A DNA stretch of 64,000 bases from Diplosphaera chodatii (lineage: Eukaryota; Chlorophyta; Trebouxiophyceae; Prasiolales; Stichococcaceae): the NCBI GenBank assembly GCA_032358165.1, contig JAALGY010000019.1:1674001-1738000 (forward strand), written 5' to 3'. Made by a program: the position numbers and the translations under genes. The notes below the pieces were generated by a model, which was not told the DNA's origin, did no database searches, and saw only the letters and a list, made by a program, of their open reading frames with translations. Below are positions 33,101-44,329 of this stretch, piece by piece (the stretch's first letter is position 1; the number at the start of each line of letters is the position of its first letter).

Positions 33101-33766
33101 AGCCCGAGCTAGTGTGGATTACCTCTGAGCAGCGTCCAGGTGCCTCTGCTGTGTGACGGAGGGCGGCAGCACACCAGTAGGCCGAGGCTGCACTGCCATC
33201 TGGTGGTACACACTCTGTGTTGCTGCCGCCGCAGGCTGCCGGGGCTGCATGTCAGCGCTTGCTGTGAGTGGCGAAAATGATGGGTGCGACCGGTGCTGCA
33301 CCTGCTGCCGGCGTGCTGGCTGAATCACGCATGGCTGCTCTGCCCATGACCCTGCTGGCACCGTGCCAATGTCCATGTCCAGCTGCGATGGCCCGTCTTC
33401 ACGCATGGAAGGCTGGTAATGTAGCTGTGCACAAGAAGGCGCAGCTCCTGCAGCGGCTGCAGCAGCAGCATGTTGCCGGTCATGGGTGGGCAGCTCAACC
33501 GGCCGCACTGCAGCTGGCTGCCGCGGATGCCCGGCAGTGGCACCGCATGCCTCCGTGTCCGGACGATGCTCGTGCTGACGGACGCCAACGGACTTGCCTG
33601 TCCCTGCTGCCGTCAAAGCCTGCCAGGTGTGCCCACCGCGCTGCAGGGGCAGTCCTACGGCCGGAGGCGCGCTAGGCTGCAGTGCTGGCAACTGCTGTCG
33701 AGGCGCCGGGCGAGGAACCGGTGTTGCCGTCTCGTCCAGCTCCAACGCAAATTCGTCATCGTCCAT
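30197..33766 (-). CDS. HROB: HROB/MCM8IP-like homologous recombination OB-fold protein
   Basis: HROB recruits and activates the MCM8-MCM9 helicase for DNA synthesis during homologous recombination. The proposed start (33766) opens MDDDEFALELDETATP, an acidic leader like the FEDEDF start of vertebrate HROB. Exons 33123-33766 and about 33030-32310 encode a long Gln/Pro-rich disordered region. The conserved part follows: DFLSETWRSALDALDLPHFD (near 31970-31890), RTWIQQTIGRTIMLV, a frame to GASVIPR (near 31695), then MLLLVVSASCLASGEGQMVV (near 31530-31475), DPTGRMAGCLNRAVMAG with PGAVLMLQQ (near 31372-31275), and VPLLPLSLEGPCVLCVAPDN (near 31115-31045). Pattern and order match the HROB OB fold: lavlvkS..., KDPTGeM.g..HR, GaVLlLkqV, l.VtPnNiv. 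A last exon rich in Gln and Ala ends DDEEMLLDGLDDM, like the acidic vertebrate tail. Splice phases across the OB fold agree. Confidence 0.82.
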
Positions 33767-34348
33767 GTTATCAGCTTGTGTGGAGGCTTGTGTCACCGAC
33801 TGTGCATTTGCGCGTGCGCTTGCAGCTGCAGTGTCACTTGACCTGCTGAACGGCTGTGATGACTTGAATCCTGTTCCGCACTTGGCTTAATCGTACTTGC
33901 GAAACGGTCCATGAAGAGCACGCCTGAATATCAGGTACTGTCGCGGTCGGATGGCATGGGAGATGGGACCAAGCAAGCTGGCCTGGCAGCATTTGCAAAT
34001 TTTGCAAACTCGCGCGAGCCTAAACTCGCGCTCCACCGAACAGGGGCAGTTAGAGCATTACCAGCAAGGTTGACGAGCTCAGGTGCAGTGAGGCAGTTGT
34101 CAAGCGCTGGCTGCTTCTCTGTCGCCTGGCATGATCGGCAGAAAGATGGTGGACGATGATGTTCAGCGTTGCTTCTGCTCTGGTGCCCTCAAGAGCCCGT
34201 GGAACAAAAGCTGAAGCAAGTGGTGTGAGCGGCAGTGAATGACCAGCAGTGCAGGTTTCAAGCACCTTTCGTCATGTGTCTGGCGGCGCGCCGCATCTAG
34301 GCTAGGTGTCACCTCAGATCAGCCGCTGCAGCGCGCACGCAGCCAGGC
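33767..34348. promoter_or_regulatory. Divergent promoter region between HROB (-) and CBP80 (+)
   Basis: The two starts face away from each other with 582 bases between. An open HROB frame continues upstream of the proposed ATG to about 33885 without another ATG, so a 5' exon cannot be excluded. No defined regulatory motif was recognised. Confidence 0.4.
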
Positions 34349-36258
34349 ATGGGAGATCGGAGGGGTTCCTACGGGTCTTATGGCAACCAGCAGCGTGGTC
34401 ATGGAGGCGGAGGCGGTCATCGTGGAAGTGGAGGCGGGCGTGGCGGCTTCCAGCAGCATGGCAACAAGCGGAAGCGCGATGAGCCCGAGGACGACGGCAT
34501 GACAGAGCTCTGCTATGGCATCTTCTACTTAGGGGACCGCAAGCATGTGCGTCGTGCATGCTCGACTCGCACCGTGAAAGGGGAGCCTGGCGCCATACTT
34601 GCATGTTCTCTGATCTAGTGCATCGAAGACAGATATTCGACATCTTGCAACCCATGTCGTTTCAATGCTGTAGGGCAAGCAGGTTGACGAGCGGCCGCCC
34701 GAGCAGCAGGTGGAGGAGATGGCCACCGGCATGCGGCGATTGATGCATGCCAAGCCGGCCGCCGTCACACAGTTCCTTCTTGACTGCTGCGTGGAGATGG
34801 GCTACAAGGCACCCACCTACGCCATGCTGCTGGGTGAGTGGCAGCACTACTGCACGATGTTGGATGCTTAGATGTACCCAGGGAGCCGCAGAGGTGTTGT
34901 GGTGTGCTTGATCTGCTGCCACCGCCTCATAACTTTGTGGAACTGAATCAAGTCCCGATGCTTCTGCAGGGCTGCTGAACACGGACGACCCGGACTACGT
35001 GGTCAGCTTCGTGCGAGCTGCAGCTGAGGGCTTTAAGGCGGCCCTGGCGGCAGCAAACACAGCGCGAGCGAGGTTGCTGCTTCGGCTGCTGGCGGCGCTG
35101 GTAGTGCCTGGCGTGCTCCAGCCCAGTGCTGTGTTTGCAGCCCTCGAGGGTGTGGTGCGGTCTGCGCTTGAGATCGCAGAAGCAGGTGACTCTGAGGCTA
35201 GCAGACATCTGCCCAATGACTCAGCGCGCTGCTGTCGCTTGGGGGTCCTGTGGCCGGGCTGGAGATGACCTGGAGATGCGCATAATTACAGATGCATGAT
35301 GCTGGTACAGGCGGGCCTGCAGATGAGGGCCGCTCGTGGCAGCCGTACACAGACTCACTGGTCCAGGCAGCGGTGATGGCGCTGCCCTGGGGCGGCCCGG
35401 AGCTGCTTGGCGGCGGCACTGGTGAGCACACTCCTACATAGCTAGTGCCCTGCAGAAGCCCCACATCTCAGTGTCTACCCCGGTAACAGCACATGTCCCT
35501 GGCTACTGCGGCAACACGAGCATCACAGCATCACTTTTCAGGTCAGGTCAGCTCTCTGACATGCAAGCAGGTGAGGACCTGGACCGGCTCTGGAGTGCCG
35601 TCGAGGCATACATGGCGGTGCGGCCCCGCAGCAGCCAGCCTGGCCTCGCGCCCTTCTTTGCAGCAAATGGGCCAGAGGACATTGCAGCACAGTGAGCACA
35701 CTGCAAGAGACCAAGCATTATAGACACATGTTGTTGCAGCACTTGACCACTTCGAACCTCGGCACTGCCTATAGGGATTTCCTTGCTTTTGTTTGTGTTG
35801 AACATTGGCCCTGATGTGCACATTGGTGTCACAGGAGTGACAGCGGCGGGGCCAGCTTCCTGGGGCAGGTGTGGGCAGCGACTTGTGAGTGGCGCGACTC
35901 GGGCGAGTTCCAGCTTGAGAGCATTCCTCACCTTGAGCTTCAGGTTTGTGCCGTGGCAACAGTGTACTGGTGCTCCTGCGGTCATGCGCTTCAGCATGAC
36001 CTGTTGCCCCTTGCGCTTTGAAGCGGTTACACGGCTTGCAGCAGGCGTTCCTTCCATGTTCATGCCATTTCTGCAGGCCTACGAAGCAGTGCTGGCGTCA
36101 GGACAATCGGCAGAGCTGCCAGAGCTGGCAGTGCCCCAGAACCCTGCGGGTGGCCCAGCCACCGCAACCCCTGCAGAGGTGCTTCCTGACACGCACATCT
36201 AATCTGCGCATCTTAACATCAGGCTGCATATCAACTGGGTACAAGCATCTATGCTTAA

Positions 36259-36292
<34 letters not shown>

Positions 36293-39200
36293 AGGCCATC
36301 TGGTCTTCAATTCAAAAGCACACAGGTCCGAAAACAAAGAATTTTGGCGGTAGGAGATCATGCAGTCCTGTGGGTGCAGGCAGCAGCGGCAGCGCTGGCA
36401 GCATTTCCTCCGCGTGGCAGTATCGCGCTGCTGCCTGCAGAGGCCACAGGCGGCGGGCGGCCTGCCCTGGAGCGCCTCATCGCCCAGGATTACATCATCG
36501 ACTCGATGCTGTACTTTGATGGCGACCGCGTAGAGTCGGCTGTGCGACTTGCCTCAGGTAGCTATTGAGCCGGCGGACCAGTCAGTGTTGTTTCTGTTTG
36601 CTTGCGGAGGTTGAGAGGTTCTACTCCGCCTGGGTGGTTTACTATCTATCACAGCATGTCTGTGAGCACCTGCGCACATGCCGTCCAGCTGCAGCTGCAA
36701 TTGCACCACAGCCCAGCCAAGCAGCGCCTATCATCTTGTGACGGCACGAGTGTCAGCCGCAGGTCTGCCACTGCCGTACAAGTACGAGAGCCTGCTGGCG
36801 GAGACGCTGTTCTCGCAGATGCTGCGGGTGCCGGCGCCTGCCCACAAGCCCGTCGCGTACGGCGCCCTGATGGTGGACCTGTGCAAGCTGCTGCCCACCT
36901 TCCCGCGTTCCATGTCAGCCTGCGTGCGCGAGTCCTTTGCCAGGTACCAATTAGTGTAGGATGCGGCCCAGCACTTTCTGTCACTTCGATGGCGTTGAGC
37001 TTCCTTGCATTGCATCGGCCTGCAGTTGTAGCAATATCAGAGCCGGTTGCATCCTTATGACTGCCGCATTGGCGGTGTCCTGTCTGCTCATGATATGAAT
37101 GCCACCTTGTATAGCTAAATGACGACTGTACAACACCATGCATTGGAGCGTATCGGTCTCCTGCACCAGGCTGAAGAACGCAGACCCAGAGCTGCGCACG
37201 AGGCTGGCAGAGTGGCTGGCGTACCACCTCTCCAACTTTGAGTACGTGTGGCCCTGGCCCAAGTGGGGCCATGTGCTCACGGCACCGCCGCATCACCCGC
37301 AGCGGTGTGCCCCGATGCTCACTTCCCGCAGCCTCCAAGTGGTTTGTGATCGGCCAGTGGACCACGGGCAGCCTACCTGAAAGGCTCAATTCTCGACATC
37401 ATGAACCAGCGTACTGGTGCAATCATTGTCCATAAGAAGAGGGTTAGCATGCGTGGCTCTCCATGCAGGCACTTTGTGTCAGCAGTGATGCAGCGGCTGG
37501 TACGGCTGTCATATCATGATCGCATCACAGCGGCCGTGCCAGACTCCTTCCACGAGATGCTGCCGCCGCGTCCCGCAGTGGAGGAGCTCCCGGCACCAGG
37601 CGCCGCCAACGCTGCCAATGGCGCAGCAACTGCAGAGGACATGCAGGCCAGCACTGCAGCGGATCTGGTGCAAATGGTGCGCTGCTGAGATGCTGCCCGT
37701 GTACCATGCCAGCATGATCCTGCCGATTGTCTACTGCTGCATGTGTACAGGGTGAATCAGATTATCACCAATGCATGCAGGTGAAGCGGAAGACGCTGGA
37801 CGAGGACTTTGCAGCTTTCCTAGAGGATGGCGACCTCATCCCACGCCTAGGTGGCCCAGCAGCTGCATGCGCAACGGCATTGCGGGGGCTGCTGGTTGCC
37901 GGGGGCAAGTCCTTCACGCACACACTGGTGGCCCTGGAGCGATACATGCGGCCGCTGCAGTCGCTGGTGGCACAAGCGGGGGCCGAGGTGTGTTGATGAT
38001 AAAGGACTGCAAAATGATGCTCTGTGGGACGGCCGTGACAGAAGCATCACTGCATGCCAGACAGCAATGACGGCAGGAGGTTGCATACTGTTGAGGGTCA
38101 ACACTCACTGCATGATCAGGGGGAGGCGGCAATGGTTGGCGCAGCAGCACGGGCTTGGGTGGCATCGCCTCAGCGGGCTGCCATGGCCATTGATCGCCTC
38201 ATGGCCCTGCGCCTGGTGAGGATGCACACCGTCTGGTCGCTTGTCTTGAAAACACCGTTGACACACCTGTGCATGCAAGCTGCTCGATACCTTGCTGAGA
38301 GGAGGCATGTCTTGTGTCCTGCTGGTGCCCATGTCATGTGAAGTAATGTCCAGTGTTCGGCACTCTACAGGTGGGCGGCGCTGCCATCGTGTCGTGGGCG
38401 TTCAGTGAGCTGCGCGAGAAGCGCTTTGATGAGGAGCTGGGCGCCAGCCTGGCGTGGGAGGCGCTGTATGCCGCCATCAACAAAACCTTTGCACGGACCC
38501 AGGTGAGACACAGCTCTGCTGCAGGTTCGACGTGTCACGCTCGACGACAGCAATCAAGGGTATGCACAAGAGGAGCTAGGTGCCAGTCTGGGTTGACAGG
38601 CATCAGTGTTGTCCACACCATGCAGCTTGACCATGCAAGCCCGCGCTGCCTGCATGATCAAAACCGTCCAGATTTGTTGATGCCGTCGTTCTCATTATTT
38701 GATGGGCTGCTATGCATGTGTGACCAACAGATTCACCTCTTTGTAGCCGTGTTCCACGGGTGTCACTGGACACTTTGTGCTGACCCTGTCACTCCTGACC
38801 ACTGACAGGATGCCCGCGATGACGTCACCAGAGCAGCGGCAGAGATGCGGGAGCACAATCCAGGCCTGGCAGAGGACGAGGTGCTGACCGCCATCGCACC
38901 TGCCCAGGCAGCACTGGACGACGCCATCGGCGTGCAGCAGGTATGGCGGCAAGGATGTAGCCTCTCAGCACGGGCGTCATATGTACTGCATCCACCGTGC
39001 CATCCATGGACTGATCGAGTAGCAAGCACATACAGGGATGATCATCATCGGCTGTGTCTTCTGCAGGCACTGCTGGTGCAGACGATCCAGAGCTTCAAGG
39101 ACCTGCTGGCTGACATGCCGGCAGCCGAGGCGTCTGCGGGTGATGGTGAGGACGGCGCCGAGTCAGCAGAGGCCGCCTGGCGCACGTTTGCGCTGTACAG

Positions 39201-39333
39201 CCTGCGCTCCTTCCTGCGCAAGTACTACCTGGAGCTGGCGCCGCTGGCAGCGCAGGTGGAGAACGACATGTTTGCGGATGGCACCGTGCCGCCCGACGTG
39301 CGGGAAGCGGCACAGCTTAGCCTTCACTTGTGA
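34349..39333 (+). CDS. NCBP1: Nuclear cap-binding protein subunit 1 (CBP80)
   Basis: CBP80, with CBP20, binds the 7-methylguanosine cap and links splicing, export and microRNA processing. The gene has many exons. The ATG at 34349 opens an unusual Gly/Arg-rich leader (QQRGHGGGGGHRGSGGGRGG, then NKRKRDEPEDD). The first MIF4G repeat follows: FLLDCCVEMGYKAPTYAMLL, LLNTDDPDYVVSFVRAAAEG, ARLLLRLLAALVVPGVLQP and SWQPYTDSLVQAAVMALPW. Downstream come IPHLELQ (near 35930), DYIIDSMLYFDGDRVESA, the second MIF4G segment with PLPYKYESLLAETLFSQM (near 36765), VAYGALMVDLCKLLP, RLAEWLAYHLSNFEYVWPW (near 37200), VMQRLVRLSYHDRI, and the third segment with IVSWAFSELREKRFD (near 38385). The C-terminus has WRTFALYSLRSFLRKYYLEL and stops at 39333. 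WLAYHLSNFeYvWPW is a strong CBP80 hallmark. The Gly-rich leader is not typical of plant CBP80. Confidence 0.92.
36260..36292. repeat. CTG microsatellite, 11 uninterrupted units
   Basis: Eleven perfect CTG triplets lie in a CBP80 intron, upstream of the exon encoding VQAAAAALAAFPPRG. It is likely length-polymorphic. If read through, it would encode poly-Leu. Confidence 0.95.
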
Positions 39334-39723
39334 TGGCTGACAGCGCCACAGACACAGCTGCGTGACTCGACATTTATCACAGGGTCTCTAGCGTCTGCAC
39401 GGCCGTGCATGCTGGGTGCTCCTCCTGGTGTCTGTGTGCAGACCTGTTGAAGACTTCCTGAACCTGGGGCACGTGAGCCAGCATCGCAGCATGCAATAGA
39501 CGCTAGCATATGATCAGTTGCGAAACAGCGAATCACATTTCCTCATGGCAATCTGACGTTGTCATCGATATACACTCGCCTCCGTGCTCGCTTGCTGCTT
39601 GACGGTAGGTGATTTGCTGGTTCTGTAGCACAACCTCTGGGACATTTGGGATCGCTGAGCCCAGTGTAGCAAAAGCGTGTGACGACCGCGGTGCACTTGG
39701 AACACGTTGTAGTAGTGCGCAGC
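39334..39723. other. Intergenic region, CBP80 3' end and EMG1 promoter
   Basis: Both neighbours are on the plus strand, with 390 bases between stop and start. It is less GC-rich than the exons. No feature was recognised. Confidence 0.5.
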
Positions 39724-40970
39724 ATGAGCGGGGGAGGTGTAGAGGCCCCGGAAGATGAGGACATGCCATCGGCTTCGGGCGCGCAGCAGGGCAACATCAT
39801 CTTTGTCCTGGAAAACGCCAGTCTTGAAACAGCGCACGTTGGCAAAGTGAGTCATATAGTTCAGCGTGTTGATGTGAGACGCACGCGCATGTTATTACAC
39901 TATGTGTGCGGCATAACATCCGATGGCCGCCGAGGAGGCTCAGCCAGCTGTGGGTGCATGTGCAGACCTATCAGCTGCTGAACTGCGACGACCACGGCCG
40001 GTATCTGGGACGAATGGGCAAGGACCCTGCGGAATATCGACCAGACATCTGCCATCAGGTGTGGCGTTGCATACATGTGCATCCCCGTCAAGCGCCAGGT
40101 CAGCAGTTCGTCCCAGTGAAGTCCAAAGACCCGCTGGCACCATAATGCAGGCACTGCTTGCCATCCTAGACAGCCCACTGAACAAGGCTGGCAGGATAAA
40201 GGCGAGTCCGCAGCGGCGATACTTATTTTAACAGGGCTTGACACTTGCATGCGGCATGCAACATGCAATGGTAACGTGTGTACAAATTGCCGGTATGGCC
40301 ACGTGTGTAAGCATTGCCTGTCTGCAGGCAGTGTATGTGCATACAGCCAGGAATGTGCTTATAGAAGTCAACCCGCAAGTCCGGTTGCCACGCACCTTCA
40401 AGCGCTTCTGCGGCCTGATGGTGCAGCTGCTGCAGAAGCTCAGCATCCGGGCATCCAATGGGTCCTCGAAGCTGCTGAAGGTACTGTGAGAAGCGACCTA
40501 CTATCGATTTGACGTGTGTGAATCGTCTAGGTGACTGCTGCCGCCAGATGTCGATGGACACGGCACAGTGATGAGAACTGGCTGTGTCTTGTGGGCTGCA
40601 ATATGTATGACATGCAGCTGCATGCAGTTGTGGACTCATTGGCCACTCGATGATCTGCCATCACTGTAAGGGCATGCTTCGTCTCGCATTGCAGGTAGTG
40701 AAGGGGCCAGTCACCAAGTACTTCCCAGCGGGCGCGGAGCGTGTTGGGTTTTCGCACAAAGCAGAGCTCATCAGCGGGTCGCTGCAGAGCTTCGTCAAGG
40801 CCCTGCCGGCAGACCAGGCAGTGGTGTTCAGCGTCGGCGCAATGGCGCGCGGCAAGATCGATGTGTCCTACACCGACCGGATGATATCCATCTCAGAGTT
40901 TGCGCTCAGCGCTGCCTGCTGCCTTGGCAGGATTACGAATGCATTGGAGTGGAAGTATGACATCGTTTGA
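39724..40970 (+). CDS. EMG1: EMG1/NEP1 18S rRNA pseudouridine N1-methyltransferase
   Basis: EMG1 methylates a hypermodified pseudouridine of 18S rRNA and is needed to build the small ribosomal subunit in the nucleolus. It belongs to the SPOUT (knotted) methyltransferases. Exons encode the leader [56 protein letters not shown] with [81 protein letters not shown], and the knot region [19 protein letters not shown] followed by [18 protein letters not shown]. Each block aligns with yeast Nep1 in order ([43 protein letters not shown]). The ATG at 39724 was chosen because the frame upstream has only a GTG. Confidence 0.94.
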
Positions 40971-42002
40971 GTGTGATGCCTGTGATGTGAGCAAGTGCAC
41001 AGCACGTTTGTGCTGGTCCTGCAGCAGTCGCTCACAGCCGAGGTTTGGCGTACAGTGCAAACCGCGTGCAGCACTCCCCCTGCAGCGTGTACATGGCGGC
41101 GGCAGCCACATGCCTGCTGCATGCTATGTATTCCTTGAACACCGGAAACTCAATCAAGTCATGGTAACAGACCAGGCGTCTGCTGCACACATGCAGCGCA
41201 GTGGGTCTACCACTAGCTGGCAGCATGCTCACGCTAATCTTCACTAGTGATACAAGCCCAACATGTCACATATGTTGAGCAACGCAAAAGCTACTTGCAA
41301 GCTTGCGCCGTAGACCATGTGCACCACATCCACACGCTGCGATGCGCGTTGAGTTGTCAGCAGACGGCACGGACCTGCATCTGCGTTTAAACGAAGCAAT
41401 TGGTGTACATCTGTGAACAAGCTGCTTTGAAACTTGGAGAAGGCCTGCAGAGGCAGGCCAATTGGATGCTGCTGGTCCAGTGCATACGTCGAGGTGGCAG
41501 AAGCGCTGGCAAGATGTAAAGGCGGACGTAGTGGGCAGCATGCATTGGCCTGAGACTCTTGCACTGCACGGGAGCACGAAGTAGCCCACATCTGGAGGTA
41601 GCACGAGCCCAGCAGAGGTGAGGAGGCTCAGGCACCGACATGGGGGATAGATGCATGCCCAGGTCAATTGCTGGCATCCGTCCATTGTTGCCTCGCCACC
41701 AAGCACTGCAGCAGCGTGTTTCAGCGGCTGGTGTGAACACCACCAGCAGCAGCAGCAGCATATGCATAACATGCTCATGTCCGCTTGAATCAGATCGTCA
41801 AGTGTATATATGTAACGTCGGTCTGTACACAGGGCAGAATTTCAACAACACTGAGGGCGCACGCATATGCCGACAGCACGAAAAGGCCGCGCAAAGGCAG
41901 GCTTCGTGCTCTCCTACCATGCGGCAATCACTTTGCACATTGATGCCAATTGCAAACGGTGATGATGAGCGTGCGCTACATAACAATAGTGGTCTATCTC
42001 CA
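40971..42002. other. About 1 kb with no gene that I can support
   Basis: It follows EMG1 and precedes the PB1-domain gene. Open frames exist on both strands (for example plus 41640-42017, minus 41266-41778), but none shows a recognisable motif or a convincing splice pair. Some of it may be a 5' exon or leader of the PB1 gene. A short CAG/AGC run lies at 41743-41760. Confidence 0.4.
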
Positions 42003-44329
42003 GGCGGCCAGGACTGATTCGCTGGTCACCCCGGGCCCTCCAGCCACTGACATGAACGGCTTGGGCTGGGCAGCATGTGTGCCACCGCAGCAGCAGCATC
42101 AGCAGCAGCTTGCACCAGCACCAGCACCACTGCCAGGCGGCTTTAAAAGCATGAAGAACCGCTGGCTTGCAGAGTTTGAGGCAGAACAGGCAGCCAAACA
42201 GGTGAGTGCGCACAGTCCCTGTTCATGTTCAGGTCTTGCAGTTGCGCTGCCAATGCTGAACTATTTCGTGGCAATGCTGAAGGCGGCCGAGCGAGCGGCG
42301 CGCACAGCACAGCAGGGGGCAGCAGCTGCGGCCTGCGCCACTCGAGAGCCCACAGTGAAGGCTGAAACCGCAGGAGTTCTGGCGCCAGGGGGTGGTGCAC
42401 GGGCAGCAGGCGTGGATCAGCAGCCGCATGGCCGTCCAGCAGCAGCGGGGCTGAATGCAAAGCATGAGACCAATGCGCAGCAGCCTGCCGATCATCTCCA
42501 CAACCAGCGGAGCAATGGTGCTGCTGCCAAGCTGAGAGGCGAGGTGGGTTATTGGTAGCCAACATGCTTGCAGTGAGAGACATTGGCATGTCATCAACCC
42601 ATGCACAGCATTGACGGCAGCTGGTGTGGCTGCTGTCAGCGCTTGCAGACCTAGTTTGTGCAACGGTGTTTCTTTGCCGCCTGTGTGTTTCATGCCGTCA
42701 TCAACGGTGTGTTCACAGGAGCGTGAAGCAGCAGTGCCTGATACCAGCAGTGCCCACAGTGAGGCGGATCAGCAGCTGCGGATACCATCAGTGGGCAGGG
42801 TGCCAGCACATCAGCAGGTGCTGCCAGACACGATTCGGAGCGCTGTACCGCCACATCTGATGCCGGCCCTGGAGCAGGTGGTTGCAGACCTGCACTGCGG
42901 AGATGGCCCACAGCTTTGCTCACCCAGCAGTAACAGTGCTCACCTGTGCACTCATGCTCAGCGACCAGATCAGATATGACTGGTCCTGCAGGATGTGGCC
43001 TCGCCAGCATCCGATGCAGACAGCACCAAGCAGCACAGCCCAGCGGGCCGCATCGCCCTGGCTGATCCGGCACAACGGCAGCCTGCCACTGCCATGACCA
43101 GACAGCCAGGCTCTAGTAGCGCAGCTGCTGGCCAGGCAGGTCCGGCAGGGCAGCGGAATCACAAGTCCAACTCCGGGGCGCAGTTGCCAGCAGGAGCGGA
43201 CGGGCGGGTGTTGCCAGGCGGTGGTGGCGCACCTGCTGCCAGTGCGGCAGAGCGCCCCCACCGGGCAGATGCCTCCGGCCCGCCTACATTGCCTCAGCAT
43301 CCAGCTGAACAGGATGGCAGTGCTGGCGGCGCACCGACCAAGCTGACAGCTGCCTTGCGTCTGCATGAGCAAGTGCAGCCGCATCAGCCGCACGACACGG
43401 GCAGCCAACAGCCTGCCGAGGCGGCAGAGGCTCGGACAGGGCTCGGCAGTGCCGGAAGGTCAGGCAACACTGCAGCCGTTTTGCCGCTGCAGAACGGCAG
43501 AAAGGCCCGGCCACAGCCCAACAGCGCTCGTGGTAACGTGGACAGCAATGCTGGCCAGGTTGGTGGCGAAACTGGGCCGCCAGCAAGCAGAGGCACCCTG
43601 GGAGCTGATGCGCCTGCGGCGCCCAGCCACCAGCAGAAGCCGGCAGCAGAGCCGCCCGACCTTACTATCGACAGGCAGCAACAGGGCCAGACCGTGCAGC
43701 AAAAGCAGGAGCAGCAGCAGCAACGGCATGACATGATGGCTGGGCAGGCCGATCAACCGTATGCCAGCAGCACCCAGCAGGTGGCTGCCGAGGCTGCGCG
43801 CACAGATGGCAATGGCGCCGCTGCGCCTCTGCCCGTGGGCCTGCACTACCTCAGCAGCCGCGGCAGCACCTCACAGCCACTTGGTGAGCTGACACAGCCA
43901 TACATGCAGTCAGTTTGGCCTGAGGTTTAGGCCTCTCCAGCCTGTCTCGTCTCTTCGCTCATTAACGCACGGGCGCATTGCGCAGGCAAACTGGACCTGC
44001 AGGGGTGCAGCAGTCGCGCTCAGGTGCTGCAGGAGATATATGCTCGTCACGGTGCTGCACTACCAGGGCGGGACAGCGTCCTAATCACTTATGAGGTGCT
44101 TTCTGTTGCGCCACACTCCCAAAATAGTCATCTTCCTTTCGATGCCAATTCTTGCAAGGTCGTCTGTGCAAAGTCCCATGTACACATTATGCAACCAAGG
44201 TGCTCCTCAAACGGTTGTTGTGGTCGCTTCCGGTTGTAGGACGACGACGGCGACTGGATGCTGCTGCATGAAGCCACGCCGTGGTTACAGTTCGTTTCAG
44301 GCGCCCGCCGTCTGCTGGTGACGGCGTGA
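42003..44329 (+). CDS. Disordered Gln/Ala-rich protein with C-terminal AUX/IAA-ARF-like PB1 domain
   Basis: Exons are about 42003-42201, 42283-42543, 42719-42877, 42992-43883, 43986-44095 and 44240-44329, with matching phases. The first clear Met (42051) begins MNGLGWAACVPPQQQHQQQL, followed by FKSMKNRWLAEFEAEQAAKQ, a short helical segment. About 450 residues of Gln, Ala, Pro and Gly-rich low-complexity sequence follow. The last 70 residues form a PB1 domain: LGKLDLQGCSSRAQVLQEIY, DSVLITYEDDDGDWMLLHEA, TPWLQFVSGARRLLVTA. The acidic loop YEDDDGDWMLL and PWxxFV closely resemble the PB1 of AUX/IAA and ARF proteins, which polymerise head to tail. No B3, RWP-RK or other DNA-binding domain is visible in the exons I can build. 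It might be a transcriptional co-regulator or scaffold. The function is unknown, and upstream exons cannot be ruled out. Confidence 0.65.

Noticed and set aside
42143..43846. Long minus-strand frames across the PB1 gene
   Set aside because: They are Cys/Leu/Arg-rich shadows of the Gln/Ala-rich plus-strand exons, whose splice phases and PB1 domain support the plus strand.
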